Source: Jimgerdemannia flammicorona
Taxonomy: Eukaryota > Mucoromycota > Endogonomycetes > Endogonales > Endogonaceae
Direction of reading: 5' to 3'
NCBI GenBank assembly: GCA_003990745.1
Contig: RBNI01003475.1
Span: forward strand, 1 to 15,796
DNA: 15,796 nt
Positions within the stretch are counted from its first letter, which is position 1, and each line of letters begins with the position of its first letter. The notes under the pieces are model-generated. The model saw only the letters and a program-made list of their open reading frames with translations. It was not told the DNA's origin and ran no database searches. Positions 1-10,610 of this stretch are shown here, in pieces. A program made the position numbers and the translations under genes.

Positions 1-76
1 CCCCCACATGTTGCCAGTCGAAGGCACTGGGGTCCCCCTGTCCAGTACGCTCACCAGAATGCACATTGCTCGCCAT
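1..76 (-). CDS. LINE ORF1, N-terminal fragment of copy Z (runs off the window)
   Basis: An open frame starts at the ATG at 76-74 and stays open to the left edge, giving about 25 codons that begin MASNVHSGERTGQG and continue with AFDWQHVG. The start context on the minus strand is CAAGATGGCG, with an A three bases before the ATG and a G after it, which suits eukaryotic initiation. Support comes from the decayed copies. Copy A reads AFN-stop-QYV and copy B reads MFD-stop-stop at the same place, and both have ATA in place of the ATG. Those differences are C-to-T type changes from the Z sequence. ORF1 proteins of LINEs usually bind the element RNA and assemble particles with it. No recognisable domain falls in this short stretch, so that role is inferred from position only. 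Confidence 0.65.
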   Translation of the reverse strand, partial: MASNVHSGERTGQGDPSAFDWQHVG

Positions 77-165
77 CTTGATAGCACCGAAACTTGAAGA
101 TGTTGCCTAGTGTGTTGTCAGATGCTTGTGTCACCCGAATGTTACAGGTGAAAGAGTCGGCACCC
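1..165 (-). mobile_element. LINE copy Z: undecayed 5' end (leader plus ORF1 start)
   Basis: This is the 5' end of a minus-strand non-LTR retrotransposon that continues left of the window. It aligns by eye with the 5' units of copy B (10571-10812) and copy A (about 4540-4672). Shared words on the plus strand include CAGAATGC.CATTGCTC and a GAATGTTAC...GAAAG block. It differs from them in keeping six CpG sites (at 19, 48, 71, 88, 136 and 158), whose aligned positions in B are mostly TpG, CpA or TpA. It therefore looks young and may belong to an intact element. The leader covers about 77-165. The right boundary, near 163-168, is where similarity to the reverse transcriptase gene of copy A begins. 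No promoter was identified, although LINEs of this type usually carry an internal one here. Confidence 0.8.
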
Positions 166-2526
166 TCCTTTCTCACTACATCTGTAGCAGGACAGAACTA
201 TATATAGAAAAAAAGATGTCCAAATACCTCACTGCCTCTCCCATAGGGACAATTGTTCCAATGATGTCCCCACTCACTAGCCTGTTCTCTAGCACCATTG
301 TCTCATACTTATGCCAGTTGAGTTTTGCCTCTGAATATGCCTCATACCATTCTACTATCTCCTGAAGTACCTCAATATCTGCCACTAAGTCAAGGCCAAC
401 TACCATATTATCTGCAAAGGCTCCCACCTTCCACACCACACCATATACAGAGAGCCCTGCTACCTTCTGTCTTATCCTATCCATCAAAGGTTCTAATGAA
501 AGGGTATAAAGAATAGGAGACAGTGGATCCCTCTGAGGAACTCCTCTTCTCAAGAGAAATGCCAGACCCTGGTCCCATTACACATCAGTACTGCTCTACT
601 GCCCTCCAACAGACTCAACATAGAAGCCCAAAAATGTAGCAGAACATCAATTCTATCTAGCACCTTGCCCAGTCACACCCACCAAATGCAGTCATAGGCC
701 TTCTCCTGGTCCAAAAAGATCAGTCTTCCATCCAATCTACAAGCCTATACTCCTTCAATGATGTCATAGACCTAGGCTGTTCTATCACAGATAAGCTGAC
801 CTCTAACAAAGCCCTACTGCTTCTCACCCAGCACCTGTTGGGCAACCTTCTATAACCTCACCACAATCACCTTGATCACTATCTTCCTGTCCATATCCAG
901 AAGTATAATTGGTCTCCAATTCTTCCAGTTCTCCCTCCTCCCCTTATCTTTATACAACAAGACCACCAACTCTAAGTCCTGCTTGCCAACTCACTCACCA
1001 TTCAAAAGAACATAGTTACAGAGGGCTGCCATCTCTCCTAAAACCCCAGGAACCTTCACCATCTTCTTCCAAAAGTCTCAAGGTAACCCATCCTCCCCTG
1101 GTACTGTTCCAAGCTTAGTTGTAGTAAGAACTCTCTGAATCTCCTCCTTTTTGACAGATAGGATCAAATCACCCAGGCCCTCTACTTGCAGTGGTTCCCA
1201 ATTCTCAAGTGCATCTCCAATCACCTCCTCATCTATACCCTCTTCCTCCTCACTTCACAGACCCCTCCACCTCTCCTTCAGCACTCCTAATATTTATTAT
1301 ATGCTATGCACCATTTCCCCATCTATATTCAGGACCCCATCTCATCAATGCCACACCCTCTTGGCCTGGAGGAGCTGTGAAAAGTACCTAGTAGGCTGCT
1401 CCCCCTCCTCAAGTCCCTGCTATCTCAGTCTAGCTGTCATTCCTTTTATATGCATCTCCTCCTCCTCTCTCAACATCTGTTGCAGCTCTATTACCTCCAA
1501 TTTTGTACATGCTAACCTCCAATCATTGACCTCATCAGAATTTAACAAATCTGCCCATTCTATCTACAATCTAACCAACTATTTGGAAGCACTCTATACT
1601 CTTTTCCTTCTCTGCTTCCCTGCCTCTCTGCCAGCCTCTCTTCAGTAAACTCATATAGTCTCTTTCAACTTTAGCCAATGGACACCCACTGGCAAACCCT
1701 CACATATACAGCTGGCAATCTTCACCTGGATGTCTTCCACCCAAGGGTCCCACATAACCTTCTCTGCTAGCAGAGAGGAGTTAAGGTACCAATGTCTGGG
1801 TCCATCTCCACTCCCCCCAAACTGCTCCTACCCTAATAGGCCCCAGTGATCAGACCATAGGCACTACTCTACCTCTAGCAACTTCCAAACATCTAGGCCC
1901 CAGCATTCAGACATCAAGATCCAGTCAATCCTTGTACCTAGTCTATTCACCCAGTATATGTAGATCCTCTTTTCTCCCCACCATGCTCTGCCCATATCTC
2001 CTAAGGAGCTGAGGGTCTCCACCTCCTCTCATGTATCCAGGCCACTACTCCTCCCATCCACATTCTTTCTGCCATCAGTACAATCTAATTGAAGATTCCA
2101 TATCATATTGAAGTCCCCTCCCAGAACATCTACCCTTTTCTCCAAAAGTGCACTCTCTTCTAACAGACTCTTAATCTATGCAATCTGCTCACCTCTAGCT
2201 ACTGGGCAGTATCAAGAGCCAACTTTCACTGGCTCTTACCCAGGTATATGCCATTCCCCCCATACCAAACAGTCTCCCCAATTCCTGATCCCACCTAACT
2301 CTCCTTTACTACTCTACACCAAAATTGCCACCTTGCCAATCCAAGCTATAGCCTCTCCCCATTCTCTACTCTACTCCACTCGATTCTCCTCATCCTTACA
2401 ATGTACATCCTATAGCAGAAAGAGATCAGCCTCCAATCCCTTAAGCTAAGTAAAAATGTTCTTTTACCATCCAGAGCCCTGTAACCCATTTACATTTAGA
2501 GAAAAGATATTAGTTATACTGTTCAT
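166..2526 (-). pseudogene. LINE ORF2 of copy A: endonuclease plus reverse transcriptase, broken
   Basis: ORF2 encodes the enzyme that nicks the target and copies the element RNA onto it. The start is the ATG at 2526-2524, giving MNSITNIFSLNVNGL. Apurinic-type endonuclease motifs follow in order: NVNG (2485-2496), LQDVHC where LQE is usual, YCPV, GGDFN (2107-2121), RID (1924-1932) and SDHW (1843-1854). The reverse transcriptase keeps FLDQEKAYD (691-717, first catalytic Asp) and RGVPQRDPLSP (about 515-547, where QGDPL is usual). Its active-site box is FADN (407-418) instead of FADD, so the second metal-binding Asp of this half is lost. Several in-frame stops, mostly TAG where TGG or CAG is expected, and some frameshifts make it non-functional. 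A 125-codon piece (176-553) is still open. Sequence after the palm is cut off by copy Z. Confidence 0.88.
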
Positions 2527-2563
2527 TGGGAATAATGATTAGAAGTAAGATCTAGCATATACT

Positions 2564-4591
2564 CTACAACTCTACATTCCTCTCCTCCTATACTAAGTCT
2601 AAGATATATTCCACTGCCAACTCCTCCTCTTCAGCCTTTGCCTCCAATTTCACCAGAAGTTCAGCCATCACCCCATTCTCCTTCTCCTTAAATTCCTCAT
2701 GATAATCCAGACAGGCCTTCTGCCAGAGTTTTAGACCATGACACTCTGCCCAACAGTAGACAACCTGCTCACCAGTAACAACAGCCAACTCAGCCTCCCT
2801 TTCCTTGTCAACCTCATACCCTCTTCCTCTAGAAGAATTACAAGCACCTCCCTCTTCAGAGCTGCCACTACCCCATCACTATGCAGGATCTATACCCAAT
2901 GTTTCTTGCTTATCACACTCAGGTCTACTTCTCCCAACTCCTCAGCTGCAAAGTTATTCATCATTTAGTACATCTACAGTAGGTTCTCCACCTCCTTCCC
3001 TTCTGGCATCACTGGTCTTCCAGCATCCAGCATTGTGGTATCAGTCCTGATACTTACAGACTTATTCCACTTCTCCTCTGAGACATCCACTAGCTCATCC
3101 TCACCAACTGCTACCACTTGTCCCCCTTTCGCTACATTGGGGACTCCAAAGTGTACTCACTGGACACCCTGCATCAGTATATCCTCTGCCACCCCTCTCT
3201 TCACAGCTGGGCCTCTCCTGACAAAAGGGGGAGTGTTATCCAAATCCTGCTCTCAGACTTCAAATATACTATCTACATAAGGGTTCTTGCTTGGTATCTT
3301 CCCAGCCCCCTCCTGGCCTTTCTCTACCTCCTCTCCTCCTTTACTAGCCCAGATACTGGCTTCAGCTCCCCCAGACTCCTCAGCCCCACCCACAATCTTC
3401 TTTGCCCCTTCTTTCATACTCACCAACAACTCCCTCTGCCTCTTATACCCCTAGGCCCTCTCCCACTGCCCCTTGTCAGTGTGGATATGTTTCCTCTCCA
3501 TAATCTCCAAATATATTAACTCTATATACATCCTCTAAGCCTTTATCCTCCACTCCACTGCTCTACTCATCTCCTCAAGAGCATCCAACAGATTCTCCTC
3601 CTCTTTCTCACTCCCTTTTACCCTCAATATCTTACAAATAAAGACTCCCCACATTATCACCAATGATCAGTCACTTGTTTTCTCTGTGGCCTCCCTCTCT
3701 GCCAGCCTAATCCTGATATCTACATTGCTAGTTCTGAAAGTAGTCTCCTCCTATATCTGGAACCCAATATCAACCACATCACTATACTCTGCCATCACCT
3801 CCTCCACCCTCCTCCTAGTCTCTGCCATCATCACTGTAGGCACTCCCTTCACCAGTAACTGGACCACTCTAGAGTCTTATCTCAAACACTACACTATAGG
3901 AACCACTACCTCTCCTACTGCTACTCCAGTCTTCAATGCTTCCTTCAGTGGGCCTGCCTCCTCAAAGCCCACCTCAACTCTCTCCAGACCCTTCAGGAAC
4001 TTCACTGAGGTAGCCCCAGCCACCTGTTTTGAGATAATTCTCAGGACTATCCTTGCCATCACCACTAAGCCCTAGAAGCACAGGGTTGCCACAAACTCTA
4101 AGATTGACTTCTTGAGTAATGGTACTACCACTAGTCCCATCATATCATCTGTCAGATCCCTCTTCCTCTTTGGGCCCATCTGCCCAGCCCCACTATCAAC
4201 AGTCATATCTGGATTTTTTTTTCAGATTTCCAGTCATATCTCTATCAGCAGTCCTGCCACTACTCCCAGCAGCTATTCTACTAGCCCTACCCCCCACCAG
4301 CTGAAGTCCAGCACCTCCAGCTTCTCTAACCTTCTACTTTCTCTTCCCTCCTGCCTGCCCACTCTGAGATCCCACCAGCCAACCTCTAGCCCATAGCATG
4401 TCTACAAAGCTCCTCCCCTTCTGCTCTCCAGCCCCACCACCAGTGCCACTTCTACTGTCTGAGCTACCCTGCCCACTCAGACCACTGAAAGACCCCATTC
4501 CAAGCCCATACCCTCATCTGACATATTGCTAGTTGAAGGCCCCAGATCTACTCAACCTAGTATATATATCTGCTTGCTTACTAGTTACTAT
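2564..4591 (-). pseudogene. LINE ORF1 of copy A, broken
   Basis: Limits come from aligning three copies. The start position (4591-4589) reads ATA where copy Z has ATG, and the family stop is the TAG at 2566-2564. The span is a multiple of three, about 676 codons, close to copy B. The N-terminal 130 codons are rich in Gly, Ser and Arg. A conserved middle block includes PLLKKSILEFVATLCF and GLVVMARIVL. The C-terminus is charged and looks coiled-coil prone (EEFKEKENGVMAELL). Damage includes in-frame stops, one of them at 2590-2588 where copies B and C have a Gln codon, and a +1 slip in a run of nine T at 4214-4222 where copy B has seven. No zinc knuckle or RRM is obvious by eye. Binding of the element RNA is assumed from position, not shown. 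Confidence 0.72.
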
Positions 4592-4672
4592 TGCTTTAGT
4601 ATCTTTCTCCAATAAACAACTTGAAAGTATGTAGTGAAAGTGTGTACAATGTGAATTATAGTGGAGAAAGGT
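4592..4672 (-). promoter_or_regulatory. 5' leader of LINE copy A
   Basis: The sequence between the ORF1 start position and the junction with copy B aligns with the leaders of Z and B. A common plus-strand pattern is TG(A/T)A(A/T)(G/T)TTA(C/T)...GGAGAAAG, here ending at 4670. LINE leaders usually hold the internal promoter, but I cannot point to a specific element. Copy A has one leader unit, unlike copy B with two. Confidence 0.5.
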
Positions 4673-5909
4673 GCCCACTAATCTATTCTGCAAATTCTCC
4701 CACTAACTTCTCATACTATCCTCTCTCTGCATGATACCCAGTCACTTCCCAACTACTATTCAGAAGTTGCTAAGTATCTCACACTCTCCTAGCCAATGTT
4801 TAGATATCTGTACAAAACCCTCTTCCTATCTAACATTATAGTACTCCTCATAGTCAAAGTTTCTCCTGTCCATAAGATGGCCAGATTGAAAGTTGAGCAT
4901 AACATTCCTCCTCAATATATGCTACTAGACCATTCAATACTTTGATAGCAGCTACTACCTAACCTCAGCACTCTAGGCTGACCCTATTCCAGTCTCACTC
5001 TTCTCTGATACTCACCAACTGCCATCTACTGGGCCACAGATCCTGCCCTAAACCCCTCTGGCACTCAACTCTATTACTAATATTGAAGTTACTGAGAGAG
5101 ATGCCCTCCAGCAACACTCAGTCCCATCTCCACATCACTGAGCCCCAAGATATCTCTTCTTTATCTCCCTGCCAACAAATATCAATAGAGTATACCCCAT
5201 CTATAACTCCCTACCAGAAGCCTTTAAACTGCATGTGCTCATTGTTCTGAAGTCCAATCAAGGACAATAGATCTTCTGTAAAGCCTCTCAGTGAGGACCT
5301 CATCTCCCAGATCTTCTTCATCAGAGAAATCCAGCTACTATCTCTCAGCTCCACAGCTCTCTTCAGTCACCATGCTCTCAGATAGTGCAATCTCTTTGAA
5401 AAGTCAACTAGCCTGAGTCTTTCTCTAGCTATCAGTAAGAATAAGATTTTCCAGCTAATCTGACTTCTCCTCTGGGCCCAAATCTACCTCTTGGCTAGTT
5501 TCAGCAGTCTTCTCACCACTCAGGCTGAGAAGTTCAGATGATAAGCCAAATACCACAACTTTGACAGCCAGTAAACATTCAAGACAGAAATACACCCTGC
5601 CAGAGATAAGTGGTAGTCTCTCCAATACTACAGAGCCTCCTTCCAGATAATAATCTGCTGCTCCCACCAGAGTTTCAGTAGAACTGACCCATATACTGAG
5701 AGATAGATGCCCAAGTACCTCACTACCTCCCCAGTAAGGACAATTGTTCTGATGATGTCCCCCCCCACCAGGCTATTATTCAGCACTATTGTTTCACACT
5801 TATATCAATTGAGTTTAGCCCCAGAGTACACCTCATACTACTCCAAAGTCTCCTTGAGTTCCTCAACATCAGCAATTGAGCCCAGACTGACTACTATATT
5901 ATCTGCAAA

Positions 5910-5917
5910 GGCACCAA
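5910..5917. repeat. Left 8-bp target-site duplication of the hAT element (GGCACCAA)
   Basis: The 8 bases match 6490-6497 exactly. Removing one copy together with the insert restores the reading GCAAAGGCACCAACTTTC, which aligns with the uninterrupted site in copy C (about 12870-12890) and copy A (about 413-433). Confidence 0.9.
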
Positions 5918-5950
5918 TAGTGCTCCAAACAAGTCAATCCAGATGGGATT

Positions 5951-6113
5951 CAGATGGGATTTGAATTAACCATTGTTTTGATTTCCAAATTAGACAATTA
6001 AATGTTTACATCAATAACTCAATTAATAATTATCCAAATTTGATGATCTTAGTGTCATTTGAAAGCCCTTAATAAGGTCTTTCTAATGATATCAAATACA
6101 TTAAAATCGGATT
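5951..6113 (+). repeat. Left arm of the hAT MITE palindrome
   Basis: This arm is the inverted complement of 6232-6397 with roughly 85-90 percent identity by eye. Long shared runs include AGACAATTAAATGTTTACAT and TCATTTGAAAGCCCTTAATA. Weaker pairing continues into the centre, around TTCCTT and its partner. Transcripts across it could fold into a long hairpin. Confidence 0.88.
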
Positions 6114-6231
6114 ACGCGATGCCAAGATATTAAGGAAACCATTCTATTTGATGAAATTTCCAAAATCAGCAAATTGAACAATTTCCAAAATCAGTGATTC
6201 AGACATTTTCCTTCATAACTCAGCAATATAT

Positions 6232-6397
6232 AATCCGATTTCAATGTTCTTGGTATCATTAGAGAGGCCTTATTAAGGGCTTTCAAATGACACCAAGATC
6301 ATCAAATTTGGATGATTATTTATTGAGTTATTGATGTAAACATTTAATTGTCTAATTTGAAAATCAAAACAATGGTTGATTTGAATCCATCCAGATG
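6232..6397 (-). repeat. Right arm of the hAT MITE palindrome
   Basis: This arm is the inverted partner of 5951-6113. The central spacer (6114-6231) holds a direct repeat of ATTTCCAAAATCAG, once before and once after AAATTGAAC. The stretch outside this arm (6398-6489) is longer than on the left and holds extra GATGGGATT-like words, so the two ends are not symmetrical. Confidence 0.88.
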
Positions 6398-6489
6398 GAA
6401 TTTGAATCCCATCCGAGTTGATCTAGATGGGATTTAATCTGAATCAATTCGAATTCAATCTGGATTAAATTGACTCATTAGGAGCACTA

Positions 6490-6497
6490 GGCACCAA
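6490..6497. repeat. Right 8-bp target-site duplication of the hAT element (GGCACCAA)
   Basis: This is an exact copy of 5910-5917. That both copies are unchanged while the surrounding LINE is heavily mutated suggests the hAT insertion came after most of the decay. Confidence 0.9.
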
Positions 6498-8621
6498 CTT
6501 TCCACCCAATGCTAAATACTAAAAACCCTCTTATCCTTTACCAAATTCTATCCATTAAAGACTCCAAGGAGAGTACATACAGAATGGGGGACAGTGGGTC
6601 CCCCTGGGGAACACTCTTACCCAGAGAGAAAGCCACCCCTCAATGCCTATTATATATGAGCATAGCTCTGCTCCCTTCTAGTAGGCTGACCATTATCACT
6701 CAGAACAGTTGAGAGATACTAATCTGATCTAATACCTTTGTCATCTAGATCCTCCAAACATAGTTATATGTCTTTTCCTGATCCAAGAAGACCAGACATC
6801 CATCCAGTCCACAGGCTCATACCCTTTTAATGATACCATATATCTAAGCTATATTATTCCAAATAAGCCAGCCCCTGACAAAGCCCCACTACTCCTCTCC
6901 TAAGATTTGTTGGGCCACCTTCTATAGCCTTGCTACCACTACCTTAGTAACTAACTTTCTGTCCATATCTAGTAGTATAATCAGTCTCCAGTTCTTTCGG
7001 TCCTCTCTCTTGTCTTTGTTCTTATATAGCAGTATTACCAGCCTTAGATCCTGCTTACCAACCCATCTCCTAAACTATAGCACTAAGTCACAAAGTACCC
7101 TCAGCTCTCCCAGTATACCAGGAACACCCACCATCTTCTTCCAGAAATCCCAGAGCAGGCCATTCTCTTCTGGTACTATACTCAGTATAGTCACAGCAAG
7201 AACCTAGTAAATCTCCTCTTCCTATACTAGTAATACCAGATCACTCAGTCCTTCTGCCTGTAGTGAGTACCAATCCTCCAAAGTATGACCAATAGTAGCA
7301 GCATCAACTCTACCCTCCTCCTCACTCTACCATCTCTCCTTCAATAACCTGAGAATGTCTTATATACTATACACCAATAGTCTCTCAGAATCAAGAACCT
7401 CCTCTCATCTCTGCTAAACTCTCTTTGTCTAAAGGGCTCTCATAAGAAACCTAGAGGGCCTCTTTCCTTCCTCCAGCCTCTGCTAATGTAGTTGTACTGC
7501 CAAACTCTATACCTCTGCTTCCTCCTCCTCCTGCAATATCTGTTGTAACTCAACGACCTCCTTTTTTACTCATAATAATCTCCAATCCTCCACCCCCTTT
7601 AGAGCCAACAAATCTGTCCAATCTTCCAACAGCCTCATCAGTCTAGCAGAAGCCCACAACATCCTCTTCCTCCTCTGTCTATCAGTCACCTTACTAGCCT
7701 CCCTCCAATAGACCCTAGTAGCCTCTTTCAGCCTTATCCATCTAACTTCAACTGGAGCACCTTTCTGTATCTACCCCTTCACTCTCTGCCAAATATTCTC
7801 AGCTCACTTGTCTCACAGCATCTTATTATCTAATAAGGAAGAGTTGAGATACCAATATACTGGTCTGTCCCCACTTCTCTCAAAATGTCCCTGTCCCAGC
7901 AATTTCCAATTATTAGACCACAGATACTATTTAGCCTCCAGTGACCTCCAAATATCCAGGCTCCAGCAGTCTGCTATCAAAATCTAGTCAATCCTTGTCC
8001 CCAGGCCATTTGCCCAATATGTATACACTCTCCTGTTACTCCAAAACTCTCTGCCAGTATCCAGTAAAGCACTCAGTTACTCTACTTCCTCTCACATCTC
8101 CAAACCTCTACTTCTACCCTCTGCCCCCCACTCTTCATCAGTTCTATCCAACAGTACATCTCTGATTATATTAAAGTTCCTGCCAAGTACATTCACTCCA
8201 GCCTCTACCAAGATCTCTCCCTCCTGGAGACCCTTCACTCACTCTATATACTCACTCCATATAGCAGGGTAGTAGCAGGATTCTACTATAACTGGCTTAC
8301 AACCAGTGTAAATCTACTCTCTCCAAACTAGTCTGTCTTCTAGTTCTATATATCTTGTACCTTCTCTCTGCTCCTCCAGACCAGAATCCCAACCTTGTTC
8401 TTCCAAACTACCTCCTCTCCCCATTCCTTTGTCTATTCCAGTTTATTCAAATTATCCTCACATCTGATATCCTGCAAAAAAAAGAGATTAGTCTCCAATT
8501 CCTTTAGCCAAGTAAAAATATTCTATATCAAAATAAACCCCATAACTCATTCATATTCAAAGAAAAAATATTAGTTATACTATTTATATGAAATAATGTA
8601 AAATAATAAGCATATCTACTA

Positions 8622-10610
8622 CTACTCCATATTCATCTCCTCTTGAGCCAAGTCTAGATCATGTTCAGCAGCCACTATCTCCTCTTTAGTTCTCTTAGCC
8701 TCCAATCTAACCAAAAGTTCTGCAAGCTCCCCATCCTCCTTCTCCTTGAAATCCTTATAATATTCCATACAGGTCTCCTATTAGAGCTATAACTCATATC
8801 ACTCCACCCAACAGAAAGTAGCCTGCTCACCAGCAGCAACTGCTAGCTCAGCCTTCCTCTCCTTATCAATCTCATATCCTTCCTCCTCCAGGAAAACTAC
8901 AAGAATCTCTACCTTCAGTACCTCTATCACTCTCTTACTATACAGAATATATATCTAATACTCTTCACTCATCATGTATAGATCCATCTCCCTCAGCTCC
9001 TCTGCTGCAAAGTTGTTCATCATCTTGTACATCCATAGAAGGTTTCCCACCTCCTTCCCCCTGGAAGTTACTGGCCTCTCTCTATCCAGCATCAAGATAT
9101 CAGTCTCTGCACTTACAGTCTCATCCTACTCCTCCTCTTAGACATCTACCAGTTTATTCTCACCAGTCACCACCATCTGCTCTCCCTTTGCTACCTCAGG
9201 AACTTCAAAGTATACTTGCTAGACTTCCCATATAGACCCTGCTCTTTGAAGCTGGACCTTATCTAATAAGAGATATAGGAGTTGGAGAGTCTTCTCAGAC
9301 CTCAAAAGTATCATCTGTATAAGAGTCATACCCAGTCACCTCTTTGTCTACTGCTGGTCCCTTTTTTATATTCTCTTTATCTTCACTAGCCCAGACACTC
9401 TCCTTGGCTCTCTCCATGATTTCAATATTACCAGTATCCTTCTTTGCCCTGCTCTTCAGATTTGCCAACAGCTCTCTCTGCCTTTTACATCCTTGGAACC
9501 TTTTCTATAGCCCCTTATCTATATGAATTCTCTTCTCATCCACTACTTCCAAATGTATTGACTCAATATATATCTTCCAAGTCTTTGCTCTCTACTCCAC
9601 AGCACCACTCAGCTCCTCTAATACCTCTAACAAATCCTCTTCCTCCTCCTCCTCACTCTCCTTCACCCTTGTCACCTTATATAAGAAAGCTCTCCAAACC
9701 ATCACTAAAGACCAGTCTCTAGCCTTTCTAGTAGCTTCCTTCCCTGCCAACATCAATATTCTCAGTCTGAAATAAGGTCCTCTCTCAGACCCAGAACCCA
9801 ATATCAACTACCTCTCCATACTTAGCCATGACTTCCTCAACTCTCCTCCTTATCTCCTTAATGGTCACCATAGATATCTCTTTTACTAATAACTGTACCA
9901 CTCTAGGGTCTCACCTCAAGCAGCATATCATTAGAATACACACCTTCCCAACAGTTAGCCTAGCCTTCAGCACTTCCTCCAATGGCCCAGCCTCCTCAAA
10001 GTCAACCTCCACTCCTTCCAATCTCTTTAGGAACTTTATAGACACAGCTTCTACCACTTGCTTAGCAATTAGCCCTAGTATTATTCTTACTATTACTACC
10101 AAGCCCCTGAAGTACAATGTAACTATAAACTCTGAGATCAACTTCTTGAGTAACAGGGCCACTACTAGACTCATTATACTTTCTATCAGATTCTTCATCC
10201 ATCTAAGCCCCATTCTCTTAACTCCACTATCAGCAGTCACATCTGGATTTTTTTCCAAATTGGTAGTCCTATTACCATCAGCCATTATACTTGCCCCAAC
10301 TATTATACCCCCAGCTCTACTACCTCTACTGCTAAGGGCCACTCCCTTATATCTGGTCATCTTTACCATCTCCTTGCCCTTCCTCAGCCAGCCCTTCAGC
10401 CCAGATACTGGCTATCCTCTCTTCACCACATCTGCAAAACTTGCTCTCCCTATCTCCTGTTCTCTAACCCTACTCTCTCTCTGTCCACATCCTCCTACCA
10501 GCAGACCCCTCATGCTTCCCCCCAAGCCAGAGCCCCTCTCTACATTATCAGTCAAACATACTAGGACTACTCTACTCAGTATATATCTCAGAATATATAT
10601 TGGTCACTAT
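8622..10610 (-). pseudogene. LINE ORF1 of copy B, broken
   Basis: The start position (10610-10608) reads ATA, aligned to the ATG of copy Z. The stop is the TAG at 8624-8622 after EEMNME. The span is 1,989 bases, or 663 codons. A 152-codon stretch (9911-10369) is still open and includes the conserved middle block VVALLLKKLISEF, GLVVIVRIILGLIAKQ and VEVDFEEAGPLEE. It lies one base out of phase with the start, so at least one indel sits between them. The C-terminal part is Glu/Lys-rich, as in copies A and C. The homopolymer that slipped in copy A is seven T here (10248-10254) and in phase. No characterised ORF1 domain was recognised. Confidence 0.72.

Larger units (their letters stand above)
166..4672 (-). 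mobile_element. LINE copy A: two-ORF non-LTR retrotransposon, decayed, 3' part missing
   Basis: Copy A reads from its 5' leader (about 4592-4672) through ORF1 and into ORF2, and stops inside the reverse transcriptase gene at about 166. There the 5' end of copy Z begins. It aligns with copies B and C over its length on the same strand. It has the fewest stop codons of the three long copies and keeps the most catalytic motifs, including NVNG, GGDFN and SDH of the endonuclease and FLDQEKAYD of the polymerase. I spotted only two CpG sites in it (about 2381 and 3130). The missing 3' part of ORF2, about 1.3 kb judged by copy C, is probably displaced to the left of the window by insertion of Z rather than deleted. 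No target-site duplication can be seen because only one flank is present. Confidence 0.85.
5918..6489. mobile_element. hAT-type miniature foldback element (MITE), 572 bp
   Basis: The element is bounded by perfect 9-bp terminal inverted repeats, TAGTGCTCC at 5918-5926 and its complement at 6481-6489. Similarity then continues imperfectly inward through AGTCAAT and ATCCAGAT on both sides. Its ends fit the hAT consensus YARNG, and the 8-bp duplication of GGCACCAA is the size hAT transposases make. Inside lies a palindrome with two arms of about 165 bp (5951-6113 and 6232-6397). Several copies of AGATGGGATT-like words lie just inside the ends (5941, 5952, 6425), which may be transposase-binding repeats. 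No open frame of note exists, so it depends on a transposase from elsewhere. It keeps six CpG sites and is AT-rich, unlike the LINE around it, which marks it as a later arrival. Confidence 0.9.
4673..8587 (-). pseudogene. LINE ORF2 of copy B: endonuclease plus reverse transcriptase, broken and interrupted
   Basis: The start position (8587-8585) reads ATA where copy A has ATG, followed by NSITNIFSLN. The endonuclease part (about 7750-8587) shows the lost residues GRNFN (8170-8184) and SNN for SDH, but keeps GTRID near 7985-8000. The polymerase shows FLDQEKTYN (6763-6789), then PQGDPLSPILY near 6570-6610, is broken by the hAT insert, and resumes with GAFADN (5898-5909). After the palm, the block K-L-A-K-R-stop-I-W...RRSQISW (about 5420-5500) matches copy C. 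The stop is TAG for the Trp codon TGG. A further block DEEDLGDEVLTERL (about 5280-5325) opens the unassigned C-terminal region. Many stops and frameshifts rule out function. The true 3' end is replaced by the 5' end of copy A. Confidence 0.85.

Noticed and set aside
909..4396. Plus-strand open frames rich in Ser, Pro, Leu and Thr (for example 1151-1648, 3118-3519, 3686-4075)
   Set aside because: They are antisense to the decayed LINE genes. The sense strand is purine-rich, so the complement lacks stops and gives low-complexity Ser/Pro/Leu readings. No counterpart frame is kept in the other copies.
5455..5667. Minus-strand frame of 70 codons as a separate small gene
   Set aside because: It is an out-of-phase reading across the post-palm part of copy B's ORF2, where the conserved phase reads RRSQISW in agreement with copy C.
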